Notes under the pieces: generated by a model
What the model saw: the letters and a program-made list of their open reading frames with translations, nothing else
The model's database searches: none
What the model was told of the DNA's origin: nothing
Source of the DNA: an uncultured Alistipes sp.
Lineage (GTDB): Bacteria > Bacteroidota > Bacteroidia > Bacteroidales > UBA932
Direction: 5' to 3'
Assembly (NCBI GenBank): GCA_902388455.1
Contig: CABMPD010000011.1
Location: forward strand, 34,984 to 98,983
Length of the DNA stretch: 64,000 nt
Program-made: the position numbers and the translations under genes
In this document: positions 34,518-43,055 of the stretch, piece by piece
Position numbering within the stretch: position 1 is the stretch's first letter
How the letters are laid out: every line of letters starts with the position of its first letter

Positions 34518-35837
34518 ATGAAAGAACAGTTGCTCAAGAAAATAGAGAATAGGGAAATTGTAGCCGGAGTTGTGGGGCTGGGATATGTGGGGCTGCCACT
34601 GGCTGTGGAAATAGCGAGAGCCGGATACCACACCATAGGCTTCGATCTGCTTGAGGAGAAAGTAAACAAAGTAAACAGCGGAGACAACTATATTTCCGAT
34701 GTCGATTCAGATACCCTCAACAGCCTTATCTTCAACGGGGGGCTGGAGGCGACCACTGACTTCAGCAGAATTTCCGAAGCGGATTTCATAGCCATCTGCG
34801 TTCCAACGCCGCTTGACACCCACCAGCAACCGGATCTTTCATTCATCGAACATTCTTCTATCCAAATATCCGGACACCTCAAAAAAGATACGATGGTGGT
34901 GTTGGAGTCTACTACTTTTCCAGGCACCACCACCGATATCGTGAAACCACTGTTGGAAAAAGGATCCGGTCTGGTATGCGGAAAAGATTTCTACCTGGCA
35001 TTCTCTCCGGAAAGAGTAGATCCGGGCAACGCGAATTACAAAACTGGAAACACCCCAAAGGTCGTAGGTGCTCTTGGAAGTGATGCGCAAGAAGCTATAT
35101 GCGCCATGTACAACAGCTTCCTGAAAGGAGGCGTACATCCCGTCTCGTCTCCGGAAATTGCCGAAATGGAAAAAATACTAGAAAACACTTACAGGAACAT
35201 CAACATAGGTCTTATCAACGAGATGGCCATGCTGTGCGAACGGATGAAAATCAACATCTGGGAAGTAATCGATGCCGCCCGCACCAAACCGTATGGCTTT
35301 CAGGCATTCTATCCTGGTCCCGGACTTGGAGGGCACTGCATTCCTCTTGATCCGTATTACCTGAGCTGGAAAGTCCGGGAATATGCTTTCCACACTTCCA
35401 TGATAGAGGCATCCATGATGATCAATGACAGAATGCCTGAATACTGCTCCCAAAGGATTGCCAATATCCTGAATGATTATTCCAAGTCTTTGAAAGGTTC
35501 CAGAATACTTGTTCTGGGTATAGCCTACAAGGCAGATATAGACGACTGCCGCGAGAGCCCGGCCATAAGGGTCATAAATGTACTGCGTAAAAAAGGGGCG
35601 GAAGTCCTGTTCTACGATCCCCTGGTAAAAGAATACAAGGATAAAAAAGGGGGAAATGTATATTCAGGAGTACCGTCCCTGACAGCAGATCTGCTGGGGA
35701 GCTGTGACATAGTCGTAATAACCACAGCCCACAGCTGTGTAGACTATAATTATGTCCAGAATCATTCACGCGTCATATTCGACACAAGAAACGCGATGAA
35801 AGATGTACACGACAGAAGCAACATTGTGCTGCTGTAA
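34518..35837 (+). CDS. Nucleotide-sugar 6-dehydrogenase (UDP-GlcNAc/ManNAc type)
   Basis: A 439-residue NAD-dependent enzyme that oxidises the C6 hydroxyl of a UDP-sugar to a uronate. The Rossmann loop is GVVGLGYVGLPLAVEIA near 19, CVPTPLD near 94, and the active-site Cys is in GPGLGGHCIPLDPYYLSWK near 275. The third domain has GIAYKADIDDCRESPA. Sequence style is closest to WbpA/TviB/WecC enzymes that make UDP-GlcNAcA or UDP-ManNAcA for surface polysaccharide. It stands alone, outside any glycan cluster, which suggests a shared precursor role. Confidence 0.88.
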   Translation: MKEQLLKKIENREIVAGVVGLGYVGLPLAVEIARAGYHTIGFDLLEEKVNKVNSGDNYISDVDSDTLNSLIFNGGLEATTDFSRISEADFIAICVPTPLDTHQQPDLSFIEHSSIQISGHLKKDTMVVLESTTFPGTTTDIVKPLLEKGSGLVCGKDFYLAFSPERVDPGNANYKTGNTPKVVGALGSDAQEAICAMYNSFLKGGVHPVSSPEIAEMEKILENTYRNINIGLINEMAMLCERMKINIWEVIDAARTKPYGFQAFYPGPGLGGHCIPLDPYYLSWKVREYAFHTSMIEASMMINDRMPEYCSQRIANILNDYSKSLKGSRILVLGIAYKADIDDCRESPAIRVINVLRKKGAEVLFYDPLVKEYKDKKGGNVYSGVPSLTADLLGSCDIVVITTAHSCVDYNYVQNHSRVIFDTRNAMKDVHDRSNIVLL

Positions 35838-35840
35838 TAT

Positions 35841-35966
35841 CTACACCAGAATCATCGCGACTACACCTATCGATATTATCGACAGGACACTGATTATTGT
35901 CATAAGGTAACCTTTCTCGTTTGCTTTCATATCTCTTGCCATAAGTCTGCTTTCTACTTTGTCCAT
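35841..35966 (-). CDS. 41-residue single-span membrane peptide
   Basis: An open frame of 42 codons on the minus strand. The product starts MDKVESRLMARDMKANEKGY, charged and probably cytoplasmic or helical, and continues with an unbroken hydrophobic run (LMTIISVLSIISIGVVAMIL) long enough to span the membrane. It has its own context: a pcrA terminator upstream (36040-36074), a near-consensus -7 box (36001-36008) and convergence with the dehydrogenase gene. I do not recognise a family. A small regulatory or stress peptide is possible; the coding status is inferred, not proven. Confidence 0.5.
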   Translation of the reverse strand: MDKVESRLMARDMKANEKGYLMTIISVLSIISIGVVAMILV

Positions 35967-36000
35967 AGTTGTGTTTTTTATTGATGCCGGAGTCAATGCA

Positions 36001-36008
36001 GAAAGGTA
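36001..36008 (-). promoter_or_regulatory. Near-consensus -7 box TACCTTTC
   Basis: TACCTTTC on the minus strand differs from TAnnTTTG only in the last base. A start near 35994 would give the small membrane ORF a leader of about 28 bases. Confidence 0.35.
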
Positions 36009-36039
36009 CTTTTTGTGACAGAGACCATATAAAAATTCA

Positions 36040-36074
36040 CCGGGCCGCCATCCTTCAGATCGGACGCGGCCCGG
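36040..36074 (-). terminator. Hairpin terminator after pcrA
   Basis: A perfect 9-bp GC-rich stem (36040-36048 with 36066-36074, CCGGGCCGC and its complement), 17-base loop. On the minus strand it is followed after four bases by TTTTT. It lies about 65 bases beyond the pcrA stop at 36140. Confidence 0.6.
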
Positions 36075-36139
36075 CTACTTAACCTAAACTTAAACTATGA
36101 AAAACTTCGTCTAATTTTATTACAATATTCATGCCAAAA
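36075..36139 (+). other. Leader-like AT-rich stretch with a five-codon ORF
   Basis: On the plus strand the bases before 36097 look like a Bacteroidetes translation leader (CTAAACTTAAACT) and are followed by ATG AAA AAC TTC GTC TAA (36097-36114), encoding MKNFV. No gene continues on this strand. It may be a relic of a lost gene's start, or part of the pcrA 3' end with no coding meaning. Confidence 0.3.
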
Positions 36140-38458
36140 TCATATTTTTTGGAGTCTGGCATACTTCAAAAGCAAAGTTTTTTCACCTCCGGCGTCAAAT
36201 TTCACCACTGCCTTCGCATCTCCGCCGGTTCCGGTCACCGAAACCACGGTTCCGGTCCCGAAACGGTCATGTATGACACGGTCACCTGCTGACACTGAAC
36301 CGTCACCTGCTGACACATCTGCAGCGGAATGGCGTGCCCTTTCCTGAGCAGCCGGCCTGCCTGCGGATTCCGAAGGCGTCAGCCTTCTGAGCCGGGACAT
36401 ATCCGGAGCAGTGCGGACCGGCGTCCGCGGGACATATTCCTCATCATAATCATTGCCGCCTACCGTCGAATAATCCTCCACCGTTCCGTCCAGATACTGC
36501 GGATCTATCTCCTTGAGAAAGCGGCTCGGACGGCAGGCAGAGGTCTTCCCGTTCAGGAAGCGGCTGCCGGCGTATGACACGGTGACGGATTTCTCGGCCC
36601 TTGTCAATGCGACGTAAAAGAGCCTTCTCTCCTCCTCCACCGACTCCAGGCTCTCACCGGACATGAACGAGGGGAAAAGATTCTCCTCCATACCCGAGAT
36701 GTAGACGTAGGGGAATTCCAGGCCCTTGGAGGCGTGGACAGTCATCAGCTTGACCCGGTTGTTCTCATCCTCCTCGTCGGCATTGTCCGCATCGGTCAGC
36801 AGAGCGACATTCTCCATATAAGCTTCGAGCGAGGGAATACGGCCGTGCTCTCCCATTTCCTCCGCTGCCTCGACCTCCTGGTCCACGAACTCCTTGACGC
36901 CGTTCAGCAGCTCGGAGACATTGCCCAGAGCCGAGATGCCCTCAACCGACAGGTCCGCCTTCAGCGAAGGGAGGTATCCGGAACCTTCCGCCACCGCCAC
37001 CGCAAGGGTGTAGGCGTCATCGGAGGCTATCCTGGACGAGTAGCCGTCGATCATATCGACGAACATCCGGAGCTTGGCGGCAGTGGACTCCTTGATGTCG
37101 AAGCGGTCGAGACCGCTCTGGCGGCACATCTCCAGCAGCGGGATGCCGGTGGCGGCGGAAGCCTCGCCGAGCCGGCTCAGGGAGGTCTGTCCTATCCCGC
37201 GGGCGGGAAGATTGACTATACGGCGGAAGGCCTCATTGTCATTGTGATTGAGCACCAGTCGGAGATAGGCCAGCATGTTCTTGACCTCCTTCCGCTCGTA
37301 GAAGGAGTGACCGGCATATATAATATAAGGTATATTGCGGCGGCGGAGAGCCTCCTCCAGCACCCTCGACTGGGAATTGGTACGGTAGAGGACGGCGAAT
37401 GAATCGTATGAGGCCTTGGAGGAATAGATGCGCCGCATGATGGAGGAGACAATGGACGAGGCCTCGTCCTGCTCATTGTAAGCCTTGATGAGCTCTATCT
37501 TCTCCCCCCGGTCGCCCTCGGAGAAGCACTCCTTCTTCAGGCGGTTCTGATTATGGGCGATGACGGAGTTGGCGGCATTGACGATTACCTGGGTCGAGCG
37601 GTAGTTCTGCTCCAGGCGGAACTCCCTGGCCTCGGGATAGTCCCTCTTGAAATTGAGGATGTTCTGAATCCTTGCCCCGCGGAAGGCGTAGATGCTCTGG
37701 GAGTCGTCGCCGACTACGGTGAGGTTGCGGCGGTCGCGGGCCAGCAGGTTGACTATCCGGTACTGCGCCATGTTGGTATCCTGATACTCGTCCACCAGGA
37801 TATGCGAGATGACATTCTTGAGATTCTCCGCCACCTCAGGATGACGGTTCAGGAGGATATTGGTGTACAGGAGGATATCGTCGAAATCCATGACTCCCTC
37901 CTTCCGGCATTTTTCCGAATACAGCCTGTACACATCGCATATACGGCCCTTGCGCATCTGGGTGTCCTTGCGGATGGCCTCGTGATTGTTCATGTATGCC
38001 TCTGCCGTAACCAGATAGTTCTTCGCGGTGGATATGCGGGAGAGCACCTCGCCTGGCTTGTAGACCTTGTCGTCGAGATGGAGTTCCTTGATGCACATCT
38101 TGACTGCGTTCTTCGCATCAGTAGCATCATATATCGTGAACGCCTTCGGGAACCCCAGCAGATCGGCATACTCACGCAGAATACGGGCGAATATGGAATG
38201 GAATGTTCCCATCCACAGACGGCGCGAGCGGTCCCTGCCCACTATCGCCGCAATCCTTTCCTTCATTTCCTTGGCCGCCTTGTTGGTGAATGTCAGAGCC
38301 ATGATCGAGGAGGGCTCCACCCCGGACTCAATCAGGCACGCTATCTTCCACGTAAGCACGCGAGTTTTCCCGGAACCGGCTCCGGCTATTATTATTGAAG
38401 CTCCGTCAGCACATCTAACTGCCTCTTGCTGAACACTGTTCAACCCCGACAAATTCAT
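36140..38458 (-). CDS. pcrA: UvrD/PcrA superfamily 1 DNA helicase
   Basis: A 772-residue 3'-5' helicase for excision repair and clearing of recombination and transcription intermediates. The motifs run LNSVQQEAV (Q motif), IIAGAGSGKTRVLTW (Walker A, near 22), LTFTNKAAKEMKERI, ILVDEYQDTN (near 222), VVGDDSQSIYAFRGA, LEQNYRST and VKLMTVHASKGLEFPYVY (near 575). The C-terminal PcrA-type Tudor-like end is present (GDRVIHDRFGTGTVVSV). Monocistronic, divergent from nqrA. Confidence 0.95.
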   Translation of the reverse strand: MNLSGLNSVQQEAVRCADGASIIIAGAGSGKTRVLTWKIACLIESGVEPSSIMALTFTNKAAKEMKERIAAIVGRDRSRRLWMGTFHSIFARILREYADLLGFPKAFTIYDATDAKNAVKMCIKELHLDDKVYKPGEVLSRISTAKNYLVTAEAYMNNHEAIRKDTQMRKGRICDVYRLYSEKCRKEGVMDFDDILLYTNILLNRHPEVAENLKNVISHILVDEYQDTNMAQYRIVNLLARDRRNLTVVGDDSQSIYAFRGARIQNILNFKRDYPEAREFRLEQNYRSTQVIVNAANSVIAHNQNRLKKECFSEGDRGEKIELIKAYNEQDEASSIVSSIMRRIYSSKASYDSFAVLYRTNSQSRVLEEALRRRNIPYIIYAGHSFYERKEVKNMLAYLRLVLNHNDNEAFRRIVNLPARGIGQTSLSRLGEASAATGIPLLEMCRQSGLDRFDIKESTAAKLRMFVDMIDGYSSRIASDDAYTLAVAVAEGSGYLPSLKADLSVEGISALGNVSELLNGVKEFVDQEVEAAEEMGEHGRIPSLEAYMENVALLTDADNADEEDENNRVKLMTVHASKGLEFPYVYISGMEENLFPSFMSGESLESVEEERRLFYVALTRAEKSVTVSYAGSRFLNGKTSACRPSRFLKEIDPQYLDGTVEDYSTVGGNDYDEEYVPRTPVRTAPDMSRLRRLTPSESAGRPAAQERARHSAADVSAGDGSVSAGDRVIHDRFGTGTVVSVTGTGGDAKAVVKFDAGGEKTLLLKYARLQKI

Positions 38459-38483
38459 ATTGCATTCTTTTTAATTTTCAGCG

Positions 38484-38491
38484 CAAATCTA
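38484..38491 (-). promoter_or_regulatory. -7 box TAGATTTG, pcrA promoter
   Basis: TAGATTTG followed by C on the minus strand; a start near 38477 leaves about 18 bases of leader. It is 13 bases from the divergent nqrA box. Confidence 0.6.
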
Positions 38492-38504
38492 CAAAAGTTT
38501 TATC

Positions 38505-38512
38505 TATATTTG
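38505..38512 (+). promoter_or_regulatory. -7 box TATATTTG, nqr operon promoter
   Basis: Perfect TATATTTG followed by C on the plus strand, start site expected near 38518 and a leader of about 27 bases to the nqrA ATG. Confidence 0.65.
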
Positions 38513-38544
38513 CACCCGAATTTTCATATATAATAATATAGGAT

Positions 38545-39918
38545 ATGGTTGACTATATAAAATTGAAACAAGGGCTCGACATTCCCGTCGAGGGTGTGCC
38601 GTCCGCCCAAATCCTCAAAACGATAGTTTCTGAGACAGTAGCAGTCAAGCCAACCGATTTCAAAGGTCTTATCCCCAAACTCGCAGTAAAGGAAGGTGAC
38701 GCCGTCAAGGCCGGAACCGTCCTTTTTGTCGATAAAAAGAGACCTGAGATCAAGTTCACCTCACCGGTGAGCGGCACTGTCAGCGAAATTGTCAGAGGAG
38801 AGAAGAGAAAGCTTCTCGAAGTCAGAGTCAAGGCTGACCCGGAAACGGAGTATGCCGAGTTCAATCTTCCCAAGCCCGAAGCCATCACGGCCGAGCAGGC
38901 TGTCAGCGTCCTCCTGGAGAGCGGTCTGTGGCCCTGCATCAAGCAGCGCCCCTACGGCATCGTGCCCAACCCTGAGATACGTCCCAAAGCCGTCTACATC
39001 TCGGGATTCGACACCGCTCCACTGGCAGCGGATTACGACTACATTCTCAAGGACGAGGTTGACAACATCCAGACAGCCGTCAATGTACTCGCAAAACTTG
39101 CTCCCAAGATTCATTTCGGTCTCTGCGCAAAAACCCACGCCAGTTCTCCTTTCCACAAGCTTTCCGGAGTCGAGTTCCACATCTTCGACGGACCTCACCC
39201 CGCCGGCAATGTAGGTGTGCAGATCAATCACATCTGCCCCATCAACAAGGGCGACCTGGTCTGGACAGTCAATCTCCAGCTGCTGGCCATCATGGGCCGT
39301 TTCTTCAACACCGGCAAGGTGGACATGCGCAAGACAGTGGCCGTAGGAGGCCCCCGAGTAAGCACCCCGGGCTATATCAAATGTATCAGCGGCATGTGTT
39401 TCAGCGGCATAGCCGACATGGTCAACGACAATGTGGAGAAGCTCCAGCAGGGCTGCCCCGTACGCTACATCAGCGGCAACATCCTCACCGGCACCAATGT
39501 CGGCAAGGAGGGTTATCTGGGCTTCTACGACGACTGCATCTCCTTGATCACCGAAGGCACCTACTATGAGACATTCGGATGGGCCAAGCCTTTCAGGACC
39601 AAGAAGTACAGCTTTGCATCCACATACTTCTCATGGCTGACTCCCAAGAAGAAATACAAGATGGACTCCAACCTCAACGGAGGTGTGAGAGCATTCGTGA
39701 TGACCAACAAGTACGCCCAGGTATTCCCCATGAACATCTATCCCGTGTACCTGCTCAAGGCTATCATCGCCGAGGACATCGACAAGATGGAGCAACTCGG
39801 CATCTACGAGGTTGTCGAAGAGGACTTCGCCCTCTGTGAATACATTGACCCCTCGAAGATAGACATACAGGCTATCGTTTCCAAGGGAATTGACCTCATG
39901 ATTAAAGAAATGGCATAA
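38545..39918 (+). CDS. nqrA: Na+-NQR subunit A
   Basis: A 457-residue peripheral subunit of the sodium-pumping NADH:ubiquinone/menaquinone oxidoreductase. The start (IKLKQGLDIPVEGVPSAQIL) and segments such as VKAGTVLFVDKKRPEIKFTS and GPHPAGNVGVQINHICPI are typical NqrA. NqrA contributes to quinone binding. First gene of a six-gene operon in the standard order A to F, four bases before nqrB. Confidence 0.97.
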   Translation: MVDYIKLKQGLDIPVEGVPSAQILKTIVSETVAVKPTDFKGLIPKLAVKEGDAVKAGTVLFVDKKRPEIKFTSPVSGTVSEIVRGEKRKLLEVRVKADPETEYAEFNLPKPEAITAEQAVSVLLESGLWPCIKQRPYGIVPNPEIRPKAVYISGFDTAPLAADYDYILKDEVDNIQTAVNVLAKLAPKIHFGLCAKTHASSPFHKLSGVEFHIFDGPHPAGNVGVQINHICPINKGDLVWTVNLQLLAIMGRFFNTGKVDMRKTVAVGGPRVSTPGYIKCISGMCFSGIADMVNDNVEKLQQGCPVRYISGNILTGTNVGKEGYLGFYDDCISLITEGTYYETFGWAKPFRTKKYSFASTYFSWLTPKKKYKMDSNLNGGVRAFVMTNKYAQVFPMNIYPVYLLKAIIAEDIDKMEQLGIYEVVEEDFALCEYIDPSKIDIQAIVSKGIDLMIKEMA

Positions 39919-39922
39919 GAAT

Positions 39923-41029
39923 ATGGAAAAGAAAGAGAAAAAAGGCTCAATATTCGACTCCACCATCGAGGCCTTCCAGTCATTCCTCAGAGTGCCCAAC
40001 ACCGTCACCAAGAGCGGCTCGCACGTAAGGGACTGCAACGACCTCAAGAGAGTCATGATCATCGTGGTGGTCGCCCTGATCCCCACCCTCCTCTTCGGTA
40101 TCTACAATATCGGAGACCAGCACAGCATCGCAGCCGGAATCGATATGGGCTTCTGGCAGAAGGTCTGGTTCGGCATCCTCAAGATACTTCCCCTCTACCT
40201 GGTATCCTACATCGTAGGTCTGGGCATAGAGTTCGCCTCCGCACAGATCCGCGGACATGAGGTCAATGAGGGATATCTGGTAACAGGTATGATCATTCCC
40301 CTGATCGTGCCCATCACCACCCCCCTCTGGATTCTCGCCCTCGCAGTGGCCTTCGCAGTCATCATCGGCAAGGAGGTATTCGGAGGCACAGGCATGAACA
40401 TCTGGAACCCGGCACTCCTCGCCAGGGCATTCCTCTTCTTCGCCTACCCCTCCAGCATGTCAGGTGACAAGGTTTGGGTCGCCGGCGTAGACGGATATTC
40501 CGGAGCCACTCCCCTTGCGGATGCTGCTCTCGGCAATTTCAACAATATGCCCTCAGCCCTGGACATGTTCCTCGGATTCATTCCCGGATGTCCCGGTGAG
40601 ACATCTACCGTTGCAATCCTCATCGGTGCTGCCATCCTGCTGTTCTTCGGAGTGGCAAGCTGGAAAATCATGCTGTCCACCGTTGTCGGAGCACTGGCCG
40701 TAGGCTACCTCTGCAACGCCCTTGCTCCTGACGCATCGTCCTATCTCGCACTTCCCGCATGGGAGCACCTGATCATGGGCGGATTCGCCTTCGGAGCAGT
40801 CTTCATGGCCACCGACCCCGTGACCTCGGCCCAGACCGAGACCGGCAAGTGGATCTACGGTTTCCTGATCGGAGCCTTCACCATCATCCTCAGAGTGTTC
40901 AACCCCGGTTACCCCGAGGGAATGATGCTGGCCATCCTGCTCATGAACACCTTTGCTCCTCTGATTGACTACTGTGTAGTTCAGAGGAACATCAAGAACC
41001 GTCTCAAGAGAGCTCAAATCAATCAATAA
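39923..41029 (+). CDS. nqrB: Na+-NQR subunit B
   Basis: A 368-residue membrane subunit with about ten helices. It carries a covalent FMN on Thr, visible in VDGYSGATPLADA near 195, and a riboflavin site. NqrB forms much of the sodium channel and takes part in quinone binding. Segments PTLLFGIYNIG and EVFGGTGMNIWNPAL are characteristic. It is 14 bases before nqrC. Confidence 0.97.
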   Translation: MEKKEKKGSIFDSTIEAFQSFLRVPNTVTKSGSHVRDCNDLKRVMIIVVVALIPTLLFGIYNIGDQHSIAAGIDMGFWQKVWFGILKILPLYLVSYIVGLGIEFASAQIRGHEVNEGYLVTGMIIPLIVPITTPLWILALAVAFAVIIGKEVFGGTGMNIWNPALLARAFLFFAYPSSMSGDKVWVAGVDGYSGATPLADAALGNFNNMPSALDMFLGFIPGCPGETSTVAILIGAAILLFFGVASWKIMLSTVVGALAVGYLCNALAPDASSYLALPAWEHLIMGGFAFGAVFMATDPVTSAQTETGKWIYGFLIGAFTIILRVFNPGYPEGMMLAILLMNTFAPLIDYCVVQRNIKNRLKRAQINQ

Positions 41030-41043
41030 GGGAGAATCACACT

Positions 41044-41799
41044 ATGAATACCAACAGTAACACATATACTATCATCTACTCCACCGTCATGGTGGTGATC
41101 GTGGCTGCTGTTCTCGCGTACGTGTCCGTATCCCTGAGCGGCAAGCAGCAGGCCAACGTGAATACCGAGACCCGCCAGAGCATCCTGTCCTCCGTAAACC
41201 TCGGGCAGGGCGCCGACGAGGCCTCCGACAAGAACGCCTACGTAGAGCAGGAGTTCAACAAGTACATCACCGACTCCTATCTGGTCGACGCACAGGGCAA
41301 CAAGGTGGAAGGAGACGCATTCTCCCTCGCCCTGACAGCAGGTCTGAAATCCCAGTACGACATCATGAAGCAGGCCAATCCCGATGTCTCGAAGCTCACC
41401 CTCCCTGTCTTCGTCTGCACCCTGGACGACGGCAGCAAGGTCGAGATCTTCCCCATCTACGGAGCCGGTCTTTGGGGTCCTATCTGGGGCTATGTATCCC
41501 TCAAGGATGACTACAACACCATCTACGGAGCTACCTTCCTCCACAAGGGCGAGACTCCCGGTCTGGGCGCCGAGATAGCCACACCTGCGTTCAGCGGCCA
41601 GTTCATCGGCAAGTCCATCTTCGACGGAAGCAGCCTGGTATCCGTGACAGTAGTCAAGGGTGGCGCTCCCGAAGGCTCCGCCCATGAGATCGACGCCATC
41701 TCCGGCGGTACCATCACCAGCCGTGCCCTGGAGAACGCCATCCGTCAGTGGCTCGAATATTATGAACCTTATCTTGAAAAACAGAAAGCTGAAAGATAA
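41044..41799 (+). CDS. nqrC: Na+-NQR subunit C
   Basis: A 251-residue subunit with one N-terminal helix (YTIIYSTVMVVIVAAVLAYV) and a periplasmic FMN-binding domain. The flavinylated Thr lies in the motif DAISGGTITSRALENA near 222-226; SGGTITS replaces the more common SGATLTS, still fitting the S(T)GA/G-T-x-T/S pattern used by ApbE. Separated from nqrD by two bases. Confidence 0.95.
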   Translation: MNTNSNTYTIIYSTVMVVIVAAVLAYVSVSLSGKQQANVNTETRQSILSSVNLGQGADEASDKNAYVEQEFNKYITDSYLVDAQGNKVEGDAFSLALTAGLKSQYDIMKQANPDVSKLTLPVFVCTLDDGSKVEIFPIYGAGLWGPIWGYVSLKDDYNTIYGATFLHKGETPGLGAEIATPAFSGQFIGKSIFDGSSLVSVTVVKGGAPEGSAHEIDAISGGTITSRALENAIRQWLEYYEPYLEKQKAER

Positions 41800-41801
41800 T
41801 C

Positions 41802-42413
41802 ATGAAAAAGGAAATATATCAAAACCCGTTTTTCAAGGCCAACCCGGTAACGGTCTTAGTCTTGGGTATCTGCTCCTCACTGGCAGTTACCGTAAAGCTT
41901 GAGCCTGCCTGCGTGATGGCTCTCTCGGTTACCTTCGTGACCGGATTCTCAAGCTTGTTCGCATCCCTCCTCAGAAATACGATTCCCAACCGTATACGTA
42001 TCATCGTGCAGCTGGTGCTCGTATCCCTGTTCGTGATTCTCATCGACCAGTTCCTCAAGGCATACGCCTACGATGTCAGCAAGCAGCTCTCCGTGTACGT
42101 CGGCCTGATCATCACCAACTGTATCATCATGGGCCGCATCGAGGCTTTCGCCCTCGGCAACAAGCCCTGGCCCTCATTCGTTGACGGTATCGCCAACGGT
42201 CTCGGCTACGGTATGATTCTCGTGGCTCTGGCCTTCATCCGCGAGCTCCTGGGCTCCGGTACCCTGTTCGGACATCAGATCATTCCTGTCGGCTGGTATG
42301 AAGCCGGATACATGAACAACGGCCTGATCATCCTGCCTCCCATGGCCCTGATCCTGGTAGGTCTGTTCATCTGGCTGCAGAGAGGCATTCAGAAAGAGCT
42401 TATAGAAAAATAA
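41802..42413 (+). CDS. nqrD: Na+-NQR subunit D
   Basis: A 203-residue membrane protein with six helices. The half-helix motif pattern and the segments NCIIMGRIEAFAL and NGLGYGMILVALAFIRELLG mark it as NqrD/RnfE type. Together with NqrE it holds an iron centre between symmetric half-channels. In-operon position between nqrC and nqrE identifies it as NqrD. Confidence 0.95.
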   Translation: MKKEIYQNPFFKANPVTVLVLGICSSLAVTVKLEPACVMALSVTFVTGFSSLFASLLRNTIPNRIRIIVQLVLVSLFVILIDQFLKAYAYDVSKQLSVYVGLIITNCIIMGRIEAFALGNKPWPSFVDGIANGLGYGMILVALAFIRELLGSGTLFGHQIIPVGWYEAGYMNNGLIILPPMALILVGLFIWLQRGIQKELIEK

Positions 42414-42428
42414 TAAAAGCACATCACT

Positions 42429-43043
42429 ATGGAATATTTAAGTCTATTTGTCAAGTCGATATTCGTCGACAATATGATTTTCGCATACTTCTTGGGGATG
42501 TGCTCATTCCTGGCTGTATCGAAGAATGTCAAGACGGCCTTCGGCCTGGGTATCGCAGTGATCTTCGTAATCCTCGTCACCCTGCCTATCAACTACTTGC
42601 TCAACAAGTTCTTCCTCACCCCCGGAGCCATGTCCTGGATCAGCCCCGCTCTCGCTGACCTCGACCTGAGCTTCCTGAGCTTCATCATCTTCATCGCCGT
42701 CATCGCGGCCATCACTCAGCTCGTGGAGATGATAGTGGAGAAGTTCTCCCCCGCCCTGTACTCGTCACTGGGAATCTTCCTGCCCCTTATTGCAGTGAAC
42801 TGCGCCGTGATGGGTGCCTCCCTCTTCATGCAGGAAAGGGACTTCGCCAACCTCGGCTACGCCACAGTCTATGCCCTCGGTTCCGGTATCGGCTGGTTCC
42901 TCGCCATAGTGGCTATCGCTGCCATCCGCGAGAAACTCGCCTACTCCAACGTTCCCAAGCCTCTCAAGGGCCTCGGAATCTCATTCATCATCACCGGCCT
43001 CATGGGTATCGCGTTCATGAGCTTCATGGGTATTCAATTATAG
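42429..43043 (+). CDS. nqrE: Na+-NQR subunit E
   Basis: A 204-residue membrane protein with six helices, paralogous to NqrD in inverted topology. Diagnostic segments are [35 protein letters not shown] (the Cys that ligates the iron) and the closing [19 protein letters not shown]. It lies 15 bases after nqrD and 12 before nqrF. Confidence 0.96.
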   Translation: MEYLSLFVKSIFVDNMIFAYFLGMCSFLAVSKNVKTAFGLGIAVIFVILVTLPINYLLNKFFLTPGAMSWISPALADLDLSFLSFIIFIAVIAAITQLVEMIVEKFSPALYSSLGIFLPLIAVNCAVMGASLFMQERDFANLGYATVYALGSGIGWFLAIVAIAAIREKLAYSNVPKPLKGLGISFIITGLMGIAFMSFMGIQL

Positions 43044-43055
43044 GAGGACTGAAGT

